Positions 36,517 to 46,403 of a DNA stretch of 64,000 nt are shown piece by piece. The stretch's first letter is position 1. Every line of letters starts with the position of its first letter. A program made the position numbers and the translations under genes. This DNA comes from Anaerocolumna sp. AGMB13025 (GTDB taxonomy: Bacteria; Bacillota; Clostridia; Lachnospirales; Lachnospiraceae): assembly GCF_029689925.1 (NCBI RefSeq), contig NZ_CP121445.1, positions 306,001 to 370,000 of the forward strand, read 5' to 3'. The notes under the pieces are model-generated. The model was not told the DNA's origin. It searched no databases and saw nothing but the letters and a program-made list of their open reading frames with translations.

Positions 36517-37197
36517 TCAATATTGTGCAAATACTTTCTTTTCTTTTACTTTTGCTGCTTGTTTGCTGCCGCTTAAGACATAAACCAGAAGATACATTAC
36601 TATACTTAAGGCAATGGCAGCGATGGCATCAAATGCAGAATGTTGTTTTAAAAACATGGTTGAAAGGGATATGAGAACGGTTAATATCGTGGAACCAGCT
36701 CTTAACCACTTGTATTTTTTCAGAGCCTCACTTCGATGAATGGCTATATTGGCTCCAATGGAGTTAAACACATGGATACTGGGACATACATTGGTAGCGG
36801 TATCCGTACTGTAAAGTGCTTTTACAATATGGATAAAAACATTGTCCCTGCCAATCGTTGACAGGTCCGGTCTTAAATTCTGTCCATTCGGCCATATCGT
36901 ATAGATAATCAGGCATACTGTCATTCCGATAAATAAAAAGGCGGTTACTTTATAAAAGTCTTCTCTGGAAGTAAGGAAAAAGTAAGCAACGGTTGCAAAG
37001 ATGAATACAAACCATAAATAATAAGGAATAACAAACCATTCATTAAAAGGTATGATATCATCCAGCCAGATGTGAACTGGTGTATAATTGGTCGTAATAT
37101 GTTTTTCCAATGCAAAAAACCAGACAATGTAGATGAAAAAATAGGACAGAACCCATCCGTGTTTATATTTTAATATTAATTGTTTCAACAGTATCAA
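36517..37197 (-). CDS. PAP2-superfamily membrane phosphatase
   Basis: 226 residues with six hydrophobic segments. The PAP2 catalytic motifs are present in part: RPDLST-type C1 region (~110), C2 CPSIHVFNSIG (~139-149, with the SxH of the active site) and C3 KQHSAFDAIA (~185). It probably dephosphorylates lipid phosphates such as undecaprenyl pyrophosphate or inositol lipids at the membrane. AGAAAGGTTGATAC precedes the start. It lies convergent to a GT2 glycosyltransferase, so a shared role in envelope lipids is possible. Confidence 0.85.
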   Translation of the reverse strand: MILLKQLILKYKHGWVLSYFFIYIVWFFALEKHITTNYTPVHIWLDDIIPFNEWFVIPYYLWFVFIFATVAYFFLTSREDFYKVTAFLFIGMTVCLIIYTIWPNGQNLRPDLSTIGRDNVFIHIVKALYSTDTATNVCPSIHVFNSIGANIAIHRSEALKKYKWLRAGSTILTVLISLSTMFLKQHSAFDAIAAIALSIVMYLLVYVLSGSKQAAKVKEKKVFAQY

Positions 37198-37485
37198 CCT
37201 TTCTGAAATTAGAAATTAAGTGTAAACTATAATAGTATATTTATTTAATTATAATCATATTAATATCATTCATTGGCGATTATAGCACAAAGCCGTTCAC
37301 ACCACAATATCTAACAAAGAATATTCAGATAAATTAAGGAAAATGTAAGAAATAAAACAAGGTAAACAGAGGGTTCCGACCACTATACTTGATTTTTACT
37401 TTATTATTCTTAACAGAACTTCCTGTTGTTATGAAAAAGAAGATCAGTAAATTACAAAGCTATTTAGTTAAAGGAAGGAGTTTTC

Positions 37486-37941
37486 ATGAAAATTGTAATA
37501 CAAAGGGTAAAACAGGCCTCGGTAACAGTGGAGGGAGTCTGTGTAGGAAAAATCGGAGAAGGACTTTTGCTGTTTATTGGAATTGGCAGAGAAGATACCA
37601 TGGCAATAGCAGATAAATATATTGAAAAAATCTTAAAACTTAGAATTTTCTCAGATGAACAGGGGAAAACGAATCTGTCCCTCCTTGACATAAACGGCGA
37701 GATACTTGCAATCTCCCAATTTACCCTATATGCAGATTGTAAAAAGGGTAACCGTCCTAATTTTCTGCAGGCAGCCGACCCACAGAAAGCACAGGAGTTG
37801 TACCGGTATTTTCTTGATGGCATAAAAAATAAACTTGGAAAAGTAGAGGCCGGTGAATTCGGTGCAGATATGAAAGTAGAATTGTTAAATGACGGACCCT
37901 TTACGGTAGTTCTTGAGGATCATGAACTGGGAATATGCTAG
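37486..37941 (+). CDS. dtd: D-aminoacyl-tRNA deacylase
   Basis: 151 residues, full family length. Signatures: [17 protein letters not shown] start, [16 protein letters not shown] with the SQFTL active-site motif, and [18 protein letters not shown] with the NxGPxT motif (NDGPFT). It removes D-amino acids and glycine mischarged on tRNA. AGGAAGGAG precedes the ATG. Confidence 0.96.
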   Translation: MKIVIQRVKQASVTVEGVCVGKIGEGLLLFIGIGREDTMAIADKYIEKILKLRIFSDEQGKTNLSLLDINGEILAISQFTLYADCKKGNRPNFLQAADPQKAQELYRYFLDGIKNKLGKVEAGEFGADMKVELLNDGPFTVVLEDHELGIC

Positions 37942-38304
37942 ACATGCCTGTTTAAAACATGTTCTGTATTTAAAGTACATTCATAAATTCCTTGTACCGC
38001 CCCGTTCTATAAAGGGTAGGAATAAAAAACTTTCGCAATTTATGCTATAAAGCAAAGAGAATTACTAAAAATCGAGGTCTGCAAAAAAACATATAATTAC
38101 CTGTATTGCCAGCTATGTGCGAATAATTAAAAGAAATAAGCAGTATTGAAAAGAATTACGAAACATTTCATCATAACGGGAGCGGAAAAACCGTCGAAAG
38201 GTTGTCTGTCATTCGGTTTGTAACCCATATCGTTTTACGGTATAATAAGATGCTGTAAAAATATGGATGACATTAAAATCCACTCGTGTGCTTGGAGGTT
38301 TATG
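37942..38304. other. Intergenic region without a recognised gene
   Basis: 363 bp, AT-rich. A weak hairpin (CATGCCTGTTTAAAACATG, 37943) follows dtd. No riboswitch or RNA that I can name. The promoter of the next gene is probably at ~38220-38255 (TATAATAAGATG at 38239). Confidence 0.5.
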
Positions 38305-39294
38305 ATGAAAGGTTATAAATTAATCCATAATTGGGTTATTCTGCTTATTACAGGACTTAGTTTGTGCTGCCTTGGTATCGGATATGCTGTCAGAGCAGAT
38401 GCCGATCCCGTTAAAGAGGATATGCCCCCCACCCCGTCTTTTATTTTTTCAAAAGATAGTGATCAGGATTTTAATCTAAGGCTGGTTTATAACCTGGCGG
38501 GAGAAAAATCTGCTTCCGATACTGTAAGTAAGATAGAAAAAAATGGGTCTTTGGATGCATATATGAATTATGATAGTAAGACTCTGGGTATCAGCGGAGC
38601 AGAGGCATTTGATCTTACTGATTTTATCAATGGCTTGGTAAGCCTGGCAATCGATTACCGCATGACAAAAGATGAGCCTGGCCAGAATACCAGTCAGGTT
38701 ACTCCCGGAGTTTATGACCTGGGCAATATCCCCCTGTTCCTTACCAGGGAAGCCCCATATTGGTGTATTGTTAATAAAGGTGGTGCATGGGGAGTTGGAT
38801 TACCGGATATAGGAGTACCTGACGCTATCTATAAACTAATACCGGAAAATATATCTGGTATCCTTGGATATAACACCATAACTTCTTATAGTAAAGGTGT
38901 ACTAAAGGGGACTGTATCCATTGGGAATTATAGTTTAAGGGAAGACCATGCATCAGAAGGACAAGCTACACCCCAGGAAAATCTATCTTTCGGGTATGAC
39001 TTACAGACTTTAAAGAAAACGCAGGAAATTAACCTTAGCAGTTTAGGGCTGCCCGAAAAAATAAACCAGGAGATCCTTTCATCGGGTCAAAAAGCCAGCT
39101 TTTTAGAGGTTGTAGCAAATTATTATTTTAGTGTACCCATAGGTCTGAATCGGAAAACCAGTGACGATATCCAAAATCCTTCCAAAGCCGCCGGTTATGA
39201 TCTGCTTACCGGACAACCCCAGATTCAGGGGCAGATAACATTGAGAACTCTGGTTAAAGTCCTGCATGATATAGAAACAGGTCAAGGCGGATAA
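38305..39294 (+). CDS. Secreted or anchored protein of unknown function
   Basis: About 330 residues from the ATG at 38305 (GGAGG six nt upstream); the ATG one codon earlier is equivalent. The N-terminal helix (WVILLITGLSLCCLGIGYAV, ~9-28) could be a signal peptide or anchor. The remaining ~300 residues show no motif that I recognise; they are rich in Ser, Gly and Asp. It is flanked by its own promoter-like region and a terminator, so it is probably monocistronic. Confidence 0.55.
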   Translation: MKGYKLIHNWVILLITGLSLCCLGIGYAVRADADPVKEDMPPTPSFIFSKDSDQDFNLRLVYNLAGEKSASDTVSKIEKNGSLDAYMNYDSKTLGISGAEAFDLTDFINGLVSLAIDYRMTKDEPGQNTSQVTPGVYDLGNIPLFLTREAPYWCIVNKGGAWGVGLPDIGVPDAIYKLIPENISGILGYNTITSYSKGVLKGTVSIGNYSLREDHASEGQATPQENLSFGYDLQTLKKTQEINLSSLGLPEKINQEILSSGQKASFLEVVANYYFSVPIGLNRKTSDDIQNPSKAAGYDLLTGQPQIQGQITLRTLVKVLHDIETGQGG

Positions 39295-39335
39295 GATTGC
39301 ATAACAAGGGTATTACCATATGATAGAATCGTTCT

Positions 39336-39367
39336 GGTATCTCATCAGGGAATGGGATACCTTTTTT
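39336..39367 (+). terminator. Terminator after the secreted protein
   Basis: GGTATCTC and GGGATACC pair around ~10 nt, followed by TTTTTT. Confidence 0.85.
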
Positions 39368-39455
39368 AATTTACGAGGAAAGTTCTAAGAACTTACCTAT
39401 AAATTAAAAAGCCTTCCAGGCAGGATGCGCATGACGCACTTAAGGAAGATTGTCA

Positions 39456-39584
39456 CTGTCGTGACAGCGCGTCAGCGCTAGAGTCTGGCGAGGCAGACTC
39501 TTTGTTCTTCTGGCGAGGCAGACTCTTTGTTCTTCTGGTGAGCCAGATTCTTTGTTCTTCTGGTGAGCCAGATTCTTTGTTCTT
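39456..39584. repeat. Hairpin cluster with four tandem 25-bp hairpin units
   Basis: Hairpins GTCAC-TGTC-GTGAC and AGCGC-GTCA-GCGCT are followed by four exact-length 25-bp units (39485, 39510, 39535, 39560). Units 1-2 read CTGGCGAGGCAGACTCTTTG then TTCTT. Units 3-4 read CTGGTGAGCCAGATTCTTTG then TTCTT. Each unit pairs across its junction (AGTCTG/CAGACT or TCTGG/CCAGA), so the change is compensated. The core recurs at 46445-46473. Confidence 0.9.
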
Positions 39585-39811
39585 GTTGCATAGAAAAGTT
39601 CTCCGATATAAAATCAAAAGCCCGGTCTGAATAAAACAAGTGAAAGAATAATACAATAATCAGTATGGGAGTATAGAAGCAACAATCATTTGGTTACTGT
39701 TCCCACGATGTTTCGCTTTGCTGTTCTCACAAAAGAAATGCCGCAAATACAAGTTGAGAACAGTATGAAAAATAATTCATACTAATCATATATGAAATAT
39801 TAAAATAATCG

Positions 39812-39840
39812 TTGACAAATGGTATTCACTGTGTTAGATT
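39812..39840 (+). promoter_or_regulatory. Promoter of cysK
   Basis: TTGACA (39812-39817), 17 nt, TAGATT (39835-39840). A larger region upstream (39680-39780) has partly complementary GTTCTC and GAGAAC stretches that may be a control structure. I recognise no T-box or other riboswitch. Confidence 0.55.
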
Positions 39841-39914
39841 ATATATAAACCAAACGGACTTAGTAAATTAATTTCAAGTTATAAAGAATATAAACATTAA
39901 AGGAGAATAAGATT

Positions 39915-40847
39915 ATGGCAAAAATAGCAAAGAGTTTAACAGATTTAATCGGAAGTACCCCGTTACTGGAGCTGACTAATTATGGAAAAGCCAATGATTT
40001 AGCAACAGCTATCGTAGCAAAATTAGAATATTTCAATCCCGCAGGAAGTGTGAAAGACAGAATAGCAAAGGCTATGATTGATGATGCCGAGGCAAAAGGA
40101 ATCTTAAAACCGGGTGCAACTATTATCGAACCTACCAGTGGTAATACCGGTATTGGTCTGGCCTCCGTAGCAGCTGCAAGAGGTTATAAAATTATTTTAA
40201 CTATGCCTGAGACAATGAGTATAGAACGTAGAAATCTATTAAAGGCCTACGGTGCCGAATTAGTACTGACAGAAGGTGCCAAAGGTATGAACGGTGCTAT
40301 TGCTAAAGCAGAAGAATTAGCGAAAGAAACTCCGGATTCCTTTATTCCTGGACAATTTATAAACGCTGCCAACCCGGAAGTACACAGAAATACTACCGGA
40401 CCTGAAATTTGGGAAGATACCGATGGTAAAGTGGATATCTTTGTGGCAGGTATTGGTACTGGCGGTACTATAACTGGTGTTGGTGAATATCTAAAGAGCA
40501 AGAATCCCGATGTAAAGATTATAGCTGTTGAACCAAGTGCTTCTCCTGTATTATCCAAGGGAACTCCCGGACCTCATAAGATCCAGGGAATTGGTGCCGG
40601 TTTTGTTCCTAAAGTACTTAACACAGGAGTTTATGATGAGATTATTACTGTTGATAATGAGGATGCATTTGCAACTGGCAGAGCCATTGCAAAGCATGAA
40701 GGTTTATTAGTGGGTATTTCCTCCGGTGCTGCAACTTGGGCTGCCACCCAGGTCGCAAAACGTCCTGAGAATGCCGGTAAGACAATTGTTGTATTGTTAC
40801 CGGATACCGGTGAAAGATACTTATCAACTCCTTTATTTGCAGAATAA
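39915..40847 (+). CDS. cysK: Cysteine synthase (O-acetylserine sulfhydrylase)
   Basis: 310 residues, full length. The PLP lysine is Lys47 in [28 protein letters not shown] is the substrate-binding loop, [14 protein letters not shown] binds the PLP phosphate, and [11 protein letters not shown] completes the family signature. It makes cysteine and acetate from O-acetylserine and sulfide. TTAAAGGAGAATAAG precedes the ATG. It is monocistronic, with promoter and terminator in view. Confidence 0.97.
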   Translation: MAKIAKSLTDLIGSTPLLELTNYGKANDLATAIVAKLEYFNPAGSVKDRIAKAMIDDAEAKGILKPGATIIEPTSGNTGIGLASVAAARGYKIILTMPETMSIERRNLLKAYGAELVLTEGAKGMNGAIAKAEELAKETPDSFIPGQFINAANPEVHRNTTGPEIWEDTDGKVDIFVAGIGTGGTITGVGEYLKSKNPDVKIIAVEPSASPVLSKGTPGPHKIQGIGAGFVPKVLNTGVYDEIITVDNEDAFATGRAIAKHEGLLVGISSGAATWAATQVAKRPENAGKTIVVLLPDTGERYLSTPLFAE

Positions 40848-40886
40848 ATTGTAAGAATATAACCCATTTGTCATAAGGAATACAAG

Positions 40887-40935
40887 CTGCACTGTTGATA
40901 CCAGAACCCTTTTGGTATCTTACGGTGCAGTTTTT
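40887..40935 (+). terminator. Terminator of cysK
   Basis: CTGCAC...GATACCA pairs with TGGTATC...GTGCAG and is followed by TTTTT. Confidence 0.85.
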
Positions 40936-41120
40936 CGTGCATCGCGAAGCGTGTTATTGTTCATATTACTGCTGTTTTTAGCAGTGGCGTGAACAGAATT
41001 TTATCATTTACTGAAATAGGATTCCGACAAAAATACGTTGCACAATCGTCTTGATGCATGTATAATATGGAGTGCTAAAGCCTGTATCAGGCTGTATTGG
41101 CAGAAAGGCGTGGTTTACTT

Positions 41121-41486
41121 ATGAAACGGAATGATTTAATACTGGCGGCAATTATAATAGTTATAGCGGCAGCCGGATTGATTTATATGAACATAGCAAA
41201 GCAGAACGGAGATGTAGTAGTAATCAGAGTGGATGGAGAAATATATAAAGAACTGCCCCTTAATAAGGATACCTCCCTTGAAATTAAAGGAGTAAATGGC
41301 GGAACCAACCAACTGGTAATAAAAGACGGGCATGCGGATATAGTAGATGCCAGTTGCCCGGATAAAATCTGCGTGCATCAAAGGGATATTGAAAATGATG
41401 GTGAGACCATAGTCTGCCTGCCTAATAAGGTAGTAGTGGAAATTGAAAGCAGCAAAGAAAGCGAAGTCGATGCGGTAGCCAATTAG
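41121..41486 (+). CDS. NusG-domain-II membrane-anchored protein
   Basis: 121 residues from the ATG at 41121. An upstream in-frame ATG at 41097 has no better ribosome site. One N-terminal helix (~6-27) precedes an extracytoplasmic NusG_II domain (~35-110) with VDASCPDKICVHQRDI, the conserved Cys pair of the family, and a hydrophobic strand CLPNKVVVEI. Family members lie beside Gx/heptaprenyl or FMN-binding membrane genes. The convergent gene here codes for an FMN-binding protein. The biochemical role is unknown. Confidence 0.85.
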   Translation: MKRNDLILAAIIIVIAAAGLIYMNIAKQNGDVVVIRVDGEIYKELPLNKDTSLEIKGVNGGTNQLVIKDGHADIVDASCPDKICVHQRDIENDGETIVCLPNKVVVEIESSKESEVDAVAN

Positions 41487-41523
41487 AACCGGATATTAAT
41501 TAAATACAGAAGGAGTTTAAAAT

Positions 41524-41567
41524 AAGGGCGGCTGCTTTATCTACTACAGATTTGGCAGCCACCCTTT
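41524..41567. terminator. Bidirectional terminator
   Basis: AAGGGCGGCTGC pairs with GGCAGCCACCCTT (one bulge), between convergent genes. Confidence 0.75.
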
Positions 41568-41624
41568 ATGTAACGATTGCTATTTGTCAGGTTTGTCTAT
41601 AACCTGGGTTTGGGTTTTAAGGCG

Positions 41625-42776
41625 TTACTTTGAAAGTACAAACTCCTTAATAAACTCCTGAGCTTTGTTAATACTATTAATAACTGCAGTTGATGAAACA
41701 GTAGCACCGGATACGACATCGACTTTGGTGGAAAGACCGGGGGTATTATCAGGAGTGGCTGCCGATTGTGGCTCCTCTGCTGATTCAGGTACAGTTTCGT
41801 TACCGGATGTCTGCTCTGACGTGGATTCTTCCTGGGTATTAACTTCCGGTTTCTTAGCAGCAGCATCTTTGAGGCACTCCTGTACCAGATTTATAAAGTC
41901 ACGTACTGATATGGTAACTCCGGTCACAGCATCGGTTTTACCTTCCGCATTCATAGTAATGGTATCGATAGATTGCTGTTTTACCAGATAATCGGTTATA
42001 GCCAAAGCCTGTTCCTGCCAGGTAAGACCGCCGCCTTCCATTTCATAGATACCGTCGGCTGATAACACACTCTTTAATTCACCTTTATCATTATAGGCAT
42101 CCCAGATGACTTCTGTCATCTTACCGTTTTCAATGGTTAAGGTAACCTTATCTTTGTATCCCTGGTCGTCAAATTCCGGTTCTTCTGCTTCATAGGTTCC
42201 GTCTGCCAGCACGTTGCCAGAGGTTTCGGAAACAGTATTCGTTTCACTGGTATCTGTTTCTGTGGTTTTAGGTTCAGATGTCTGGGCATCTGTTGTTGGC
42301 TCCGTACTATTAACATCATCTGAACTAGTTTGGTTATCGGTACTGTTAAGATCCTCGCCCGATATGGAAACTGGGGCTGTTATACCGTTAAACTGGCTTA
42401 AGAAAGCTGGGTCTGTAATCTTGTCACCATAGCCCTTGGATTCCTTCTGATTCTTGACTGCCACAGATTTTACGGTATCTCCTGTACTGTCAAAGGTAAT
42501 ATCTAACAGTAAGTCACTCTTATAACCTTTGCTTTTCGCAGTTACCAGAAAACCATCGATCTTGCCGTCACTGGTATACAGATAGGAGGCAGACTGGATA
42601 ACGATGTCACCGGTATTTGGATAACCCGTCAGGTCAATAGCACCGGAATTATTGCCATCCATACCGGTAGTGGATTTGGATTGATTATAAAACAGTATAC
42701 CAGCGGTTATAATGACTGCCAGTACAACAATGACACCTGCAATTAAAATTCCAATAGATTTGTTGTTTTTCTTCAT
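41625..42776 (-). CDS. Membrane-anchored FMN-binding domain protein
   Basis: 383 residues. An N-terminal helix (~8-30) is followed by a first FMN_bind domain (~55-130), a Ser/Thr/Glu-rich linker (~135-180), a second FMN_bind domain (~185-300) and a third partial segment (~345-383). The last holds VDVVSGATVSSTAVINS, the S-G-A-T-x-S motif to which ApbE-type transferases attach FMN covalently through Thr. The middle domain has the weaker TDAVTGVTISV. It probably carries flavin electrons outside the membrane, as RnfG/NqrC or the EET lipoprotein PplA do. No apbE gene is in view. Confidence 0.85.
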   Translation of the reverse strand: MKKNNKSIGILIAGVIVVLAVIITAGILFYNQSKSTTGMDGNNSGAIDLTGYPNTGDIVIQSASYLYTSDGKIDGFLVTAKSKGYKSDLLLDITFDSTGDTVKSVAVKNQKESKGYGDKITDPAFLSQFNGITAPVSISGEDLNSTDNQTSSDDVNSTEPTTDAQTSEPKTTETDTSETNTVSETSGNVLADGTYEAEEPEFDDQGYKDKVTLTIENGKMTEVIWDAYNDKGELKSVLSADGIYEMEGGGLTWQEQALAITDYLVKQQSIDTITMNAEGKTDAVTGVTISVRDFINLVQECLKDAAAKKPEVNTQEESTSEQTSGNETVPESAEEPQSAATPDNTPGLSTKVDVVSGATVSSTAVINSINKAQEFIKEFVLSK

Positions 42777-43115
42777 TTTCTTACTCCTGTCTCCCGTTTA
42801 AAGCAGATAATACTTTATATATGCTTAACTGGGGCTGTTTCATACTTTACCTGTTTCATTACTTTACCTGTTACTTTAAACGTCTATATTGCTAAAGATT
42901 GGACTTGCTCAATTATTTTATCATAATATGGGTATGCAGTAAAGTCTTTCCCGGTTAATTCCTCTTAGGTTTGCCCGGGCAGATGAAAGAAATATATGGA
43001 CAAGTACAGGTATGAAAGTATATAATAATATGTCTGACTTTATTTCGTTATGGATAACGAATAGATTGGGATTTACAGGTTTATATGAATTGTTTCATAG
43101 GTAAGGAGTTTAAGA
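42777..43115. other. Divergent intergenic region
   Basis: 339 bp between the FMN-binding gene and the thioesterase gene; it must hold both promoters. I see no RNA element or repeat in it. Confidence 0.5.
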
Positions 43116-43589
43116 ATGGAAACAGAAAAACGTGTGGAAGATTCCTTTACGGAGCAAATACAATTACTGATGCCCCGTCATATTAACGGAAATGGCAGGT
43201 TATTTGGCGGTAAACTCCTGGAATGGATTGATATAGTAGGCGGCGTAGCAGCCAGAAGACATTCCGGATGTAATGTTATAACGGCAGCAATCGATAACCT
43301 TCAATTTAAAGAGGGTGCCTATGTTAACGATACTCTGGTGTTAATTGGAAGGATCACCTATGTTGGGAATACCTCTATGGAAGTCAGGGTCGACACTTAT
43401 GTGGAAGAATTATCAGGAATCAGAAGGCCAATTAACCGGGCTTATATGGTTTATGTAGCATTGGACAGCGAAGGAAAGCCTGTCAGAGTACCTCGCTTAA
43501 TAATAGAAACAGAGAACCAGCGGGGAGAATGGGAAGGTGCCCTTAAAAGGAACGAATTACGTAAAATAAGAAGAGAAGAAGGCTATTAG
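43116..43589 (+). CDS. Acyl-CoA thioesterase, hotdog fold
   Basis: 157 residues with the BFIT/YkhA-type hotdog signature: IQLLMPRHINGNGRLFGGKLLEWID with the H-x-N-x-x-G-x-x-F-G-G motif, and the conserved AAIDNLQFKEGAYVNDTL strand. It hydrolyses acyl-CoA to free acid and CoA, probably short to medium chains. AGGTAAGGAG precedes the ATG. It is followed 61 nt later by the SpoIIID paralogue, with its own promoter-like sequence between. Confidence 0.92.
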   Translation: METEKRVEDSFTEQIQLLMPRHINGNGRLFGGKLLEWIDIVGGVAARRHSGCNVITAAIDNLQFKEGAYVNDTLVLIGRITYVGNTSMEVRVDTYVEELSGIRRPINRAYMVYVALDSEGKPVRVPRLIIETENQRGEWEGALKRNELRKIRREEGY

Positions 43590-43596
43590 TAACCAG

Positions 43597-43625
43597 ACAT
43601 ATCATTGGACAAACAAGCATATATT
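43597..43625 (+). promoter_or_regulatory. Candidate sigma-E promoter of the SpoIIID paralogue
   Basis: ACATATC (43597-43603), 14 nt, CATATATT (43618-43625). The Bacillus sigma-E consensus is kmATATT, 13-15 nt, CATACAnT. The distance to the start fits. Confidence 0.4.
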
Positions 43626-43650
43626 TAAAAAAACAAGCTTGGGGGCCCAT

Positions 43651-43914
43651 ATGATGCAGCAATACATTGAGGATAGAATAATCGAGCTGGCTTATTACAC
43701 CATCGAGACAAAAGCGACAGTCAGGGAAACGGCTTTAAAATATGGAATCAGTAAATCAACTGTCCATAAAGATCTGCAGGACCGTTTGCCGTATGTCAAT
43801 AAGCAATTGTATCATGCCGTAAACGAAATACTTATGATGAATAAATCAGAAAGGCATATTCGAGGCGGGATGGCTACAAGGCAGAAGTATCTTAGTATTG
43901 TTGAAGCGATCTGA
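43651..43914 (+). CDS. SpoIIID-family regulator, intact paralogue
   Basis: 87 residues. It starts MMQQYIEDRIIELAYYTIET (ATG 43651, behind TTGGGGGC; the next ATG is one codon on). The HTH is GISKSTVHKDLQDRLPYVN and the C-terminal tail is NKSERHIRGGMATRQKYL, both SpoIIID hallmarks. SpoIIID is a mother-cell DNA-binding protein that switches genes on and off after sigma-E. This copy lacks the consensus xNPDLANEV-type segment (it has VNKQLYHAV) and is more divergent than the split copy at 46673/60510. Which one serves as the main regulator is open. Confidence 0.92.
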   Translation: MMQQYIEDRIIELAYYTIETKATVRETALKYGISKSTVHKDLQDRLPYVNKQLYHAVNEILMMNKSERHIRGGMATRQKYLSIVEAI

Positions 43915-43921
43915 AAATCCA

Positions 43922-43953
43922 GGGCGTCTTAGGATGTGCTTAAACAGACGCCC
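43922..43953 (+). terminator. Hairpin after the SpoIIID paralogue
   Basis: GGGCGTCT and AGACGCCC pair around 16 nt. No T-run follows, so termination is uncertain. The rest of 43954-44244 holds no gene that I can see. Confidence 0.5.
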
Positions 43954-44244
43954 CGGTACTTAAGGAGGAATGAAAGCATCAGGTCTTAGCAGAAAGCAGG
44001 GGAAAGTCTTGGTACAGAACCCAGGCTGTTATTAAAAAGTAAAAAGGCTGCTTTGGAATTTAATTTCAGTTGATTGATTAATCGATTCAAACGGTAAGAT
44101 TTTAGTTAAACATAGATAAACCGATATAGCCGTAGTCAGTTTAAATTTGACTGTCAGGAAATTAATCCAGTCAAGTAAACCAAGATTAAATATGCGAAAT
44201 CCATATGAACAGATAGATAAAAACAATAATATACAGGAGTTATT

Positions 44245-45603
44245 ATGGAGAATAAAAAAGAACATTATGGGCTGTTAACAGCAACAACTATGATTATCGG
44301 TATCGTGATCGGATCCGGAATCTTCTTTAAAAGTGATGATGTATTAAAATATACCGGGGGTAATATAGGCCTTGGAGTACTTGTATTATGTATTGGGGCG
44401 TTTAGTATCATATTCGGAAGTCTGACCCTTACCGAACTTTCGATAAGAACTAAGAAAAACGGAGGTTTTGTGGGCTATTATGAAGATTTTATCTCGAAAG
44501 GAGTAGCCTCTGGGTTTGGCTGGTTTCAGACTTTTATTTATTACCCGACTTTAAATGCGGTAGTTGCCTGGGTATCGGGTATCTATACCTGTTCCCTCTT
44601 AGGTATTAACGGAACCCTGGAAAATCAGATAGCAGTTGGTTTGGGATTTATGACACTTATTTATGGGTTGAATATCTTATCCTTAAAACTGGGTGGGTAT
44701 TTTCAAAATCTTTCAACGATTATTAAGCTGATTCCGTTACTGGGAATCGCAATCCTTGGCGTATTTTTAGGAACAGCCAGTCCTGAAATCCCGCAGGGGA
44801 TAAAGGTGGTTACGGAAAGTAATGTGGGATTTGGATGGCTGGCGGCCCTGGCACCAATCGCCTTTGCCTATGACGGCTGGATTATAGCAACCAGCATCAC
44901 CAATGAAGTAAAAAAACCGGAGAAAAACATGCCTCTAGCCTTGATTATTGGACCATTGGTGGTATTGGGTGTATATCTTTTATATTTCCTTGGAATTACC
45001 AATATGTTAGGAGTCAGTTATATCTTATCAACCGGAAATGATGCGGTGAATAAGGCTGGTGAAATACTCCTTGGCAGCCATGGAAGTAAAATAATCCTGG
45101 TCTTTGTAATTATCTCCATCCTTGGAGTTGTAAACGGTATAACCCTGGGAAGCCTTAGGATGCCCCAGGCACTGGCCAGCAAGAATATGCTCCCTGGCGC
45201 CGCAAAAATAGCAGTAATTCATCCAAAATACCAGTTATCCTTAAAATCCTGTCTGCTTTCTTATGTAGTTACTCTTGTATGGATGGGGCTGCATTATCTA
45301 ACACAGAAAAGCGGAATTATAGGAAACAGTGATGTTAGTGAAATAGCTATTGTATTCAGCTATGTTTGTTATATTATCCTGTATATAAAAGTTATTAAGA
45401 TGAAAAAGGCTAATATTATAAAAAGTACCTTTAAAGGCATTATCTGTCCGGTTTTAGGAACACTGGGCTCTTTCATAATCCTGATTGGGGGAATTGTCTC
45501 CAATCCACTGTATGTACCTATATTCATGCTGATCTGTTTACTTGCAGGTGGGATTGGATATGTATATTATAATAGTAAAAAAAAAGAAATGCTTAAAAGT
45601 TAA
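44245..45603 (+). CDS. APC-family amino acid permease
   Basis: 452 residues with twelve hydrophobic segments. The first helix has TTMIIGIVIGSGIFFKSDDV, the GSGIF substrate-binding motif of the APC (LAT-like) group. GFGWLAALAPIAFAYDGWIIATSITNEVKKPEKNMP is broken by the conserved loop before helix 7 (EVKKPEKNMP). It imports or exchanges amino acids by a proton or antiport mechanism; specificity is unknown. ACAGGAGTTATT precedes the ATG. Confidence 0.92.
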   Translation: MENKKEHYGLLTATTMIIGIVIGSGIFFKSDDVLKYTGGNIGLGVLVLCIGAFSIIFGSLTLTELSIRTKKNGGFVGYYEDFISKGVASGFGWFQTFIYYPTLNAVVAWVSGIYTCSLLGINGTLENQIAVGLGFMTLIYGLNILSLKLGGYFQNLSTIIKLIPLLGIAILGVFLGTASPEIPQGIKVVTESNVGFGWLAALAPIAFAYDGWIIATSITNEVKKPEKNMPLALIIGPLVVLGVYLLYFLGITNMLGVSYILSTGNDAVNKAGEILLGSHGSKIILVFVIISILGVVNGITLGSLRMPQALASKNMLPGAAKIAVIHPKYQLSLKSCLLSYVVTLVWMGLHYLTQKSGIIGNSDVSEIAIVFSYVCYIILYIKVIKMKKANIIKSTFKGIICPVLGTLGSFIILIGGIVSNPLYVPIFMLICLLAGGIGYVYYNSKKKEMLKS

Positions 45604-45611
45604 ATTGTTTT

Positions 45612-45698
45612 GGCAGCTTGTCTTAATGCTTAAATATACGGGAATGAATCAGATATTCTATATATTTAAGGCATTACAGGGAAGCTGCCTATTATTTT
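45612..45698 (+). terminator. Long hairpin terminator after the APC permease
   Basis: GGCAGCTTGTCTTAATGCTT pairs with AAGGCATTACAGGGAAGCTG (few mismatches) and is followed by TTTTTT. Confidence 0.75.
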
Positions 45699-45854
45699 TT
45701 CGGAAGAAGATTTCTTTCTAACGAAACGAGTACCTTTGAGAGGTTTCGAATCAATGCCTGCTTCGTTTCCACTTAAAAAGTCTTGACATTATAAGTGGAA
45801 AACGATAAGGTATTAGTAGGTACACAAATACGTAAGAAAAGGAGCAGAAAGGAT

Positions 45855-46340
45855 ATGGAGACGTTAGACTTAGCACTTTCACTGGAATTTGATTTAGAGA
45901 AATATTACACAGAACAGGCAGAGAAAAATAAAGATAACAGCCTGGCAGTTGTATTTAACATGTTAGCGGATGAAGAAAGAAAACATGTGGAAATTTTACT
46001 TGGCAAAGCAGATTTGCTTGACGTTAATGTAGAGGATAAAAATATTCTGAAAGAAGCGAGAGATTTATTCTGGAAGATGGCCGACTTTAAGAGTGATATT
46101 AAGGAGCTTCCGGGCCAGCTGGATTCATACCGGATGGCTCTTGAGATGGAGGAAAAAAGCCTCAAGTTTTATAGAAGCCTCCAGGAGGCGGCAGAGGATA
46201 GTAAGGCAAAAGAAACTTACCAGTACTTAATAAAACAGGAAGATATCCATTGCATTATTATGGAGGAGCTGGTAAAACTTACAACCAGACCAGAGGAATG
46301 GGTTGAATCCGCAGAATTTGGTTTAAGAGAAGATTACTAA
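45855..46340 (+). CDS. Ferritin-like (rubrerythrin-type) diiron protein
   Basis: 161 residues from the ATG at 45855 (AGGAGCAGAAAGG before it). A longer frame to GTG 45795 overlaps a TTGACA-like box at 45782, so it is unlikely. A four-helix bundle carries two metal motifs: E in LALSLEFDLEKYY with DEERKHVEIL (ExxH), and ALEMEEKSLKFY with KQEDIHCIIM (ExxH). The C-terminal rubredoxin domain of classical rubrerythrin is absent. The role is likely peroxide or oxygen defence, or iron handling. Confidence 0.88.
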   Translation: METLDLALSLEFDLEKYYTEQAEKNKDNSLAVVFNMLADEERKHVEILLGKADLLDVNVEDKNILKEARDLFWKMADFKSDIKELPGQLDSYRMALEMEEKSLKFYRSLQEAAEDSKAKETYQYLIKQEDIHCIIMEELVKLTTRPEEWVESAEFGLREDY

Positions 46341-46364
46341 GCAAGGAATGGAATCTTCCTTGCT
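46340..46364 (+). terminator. Hairpin after the ferritin-like gene
   Basis: AGCAAGGAA and TTCCTTGCT pair perfectly around TGGAATC. The left arm starts at the stop codon. There is no clear T-run. Confidence 0.5.
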
Positions 46365-46403
46365 ATCAAAGAAGATTTTATATGTATTCTTTATTGTAGA
46401 AAT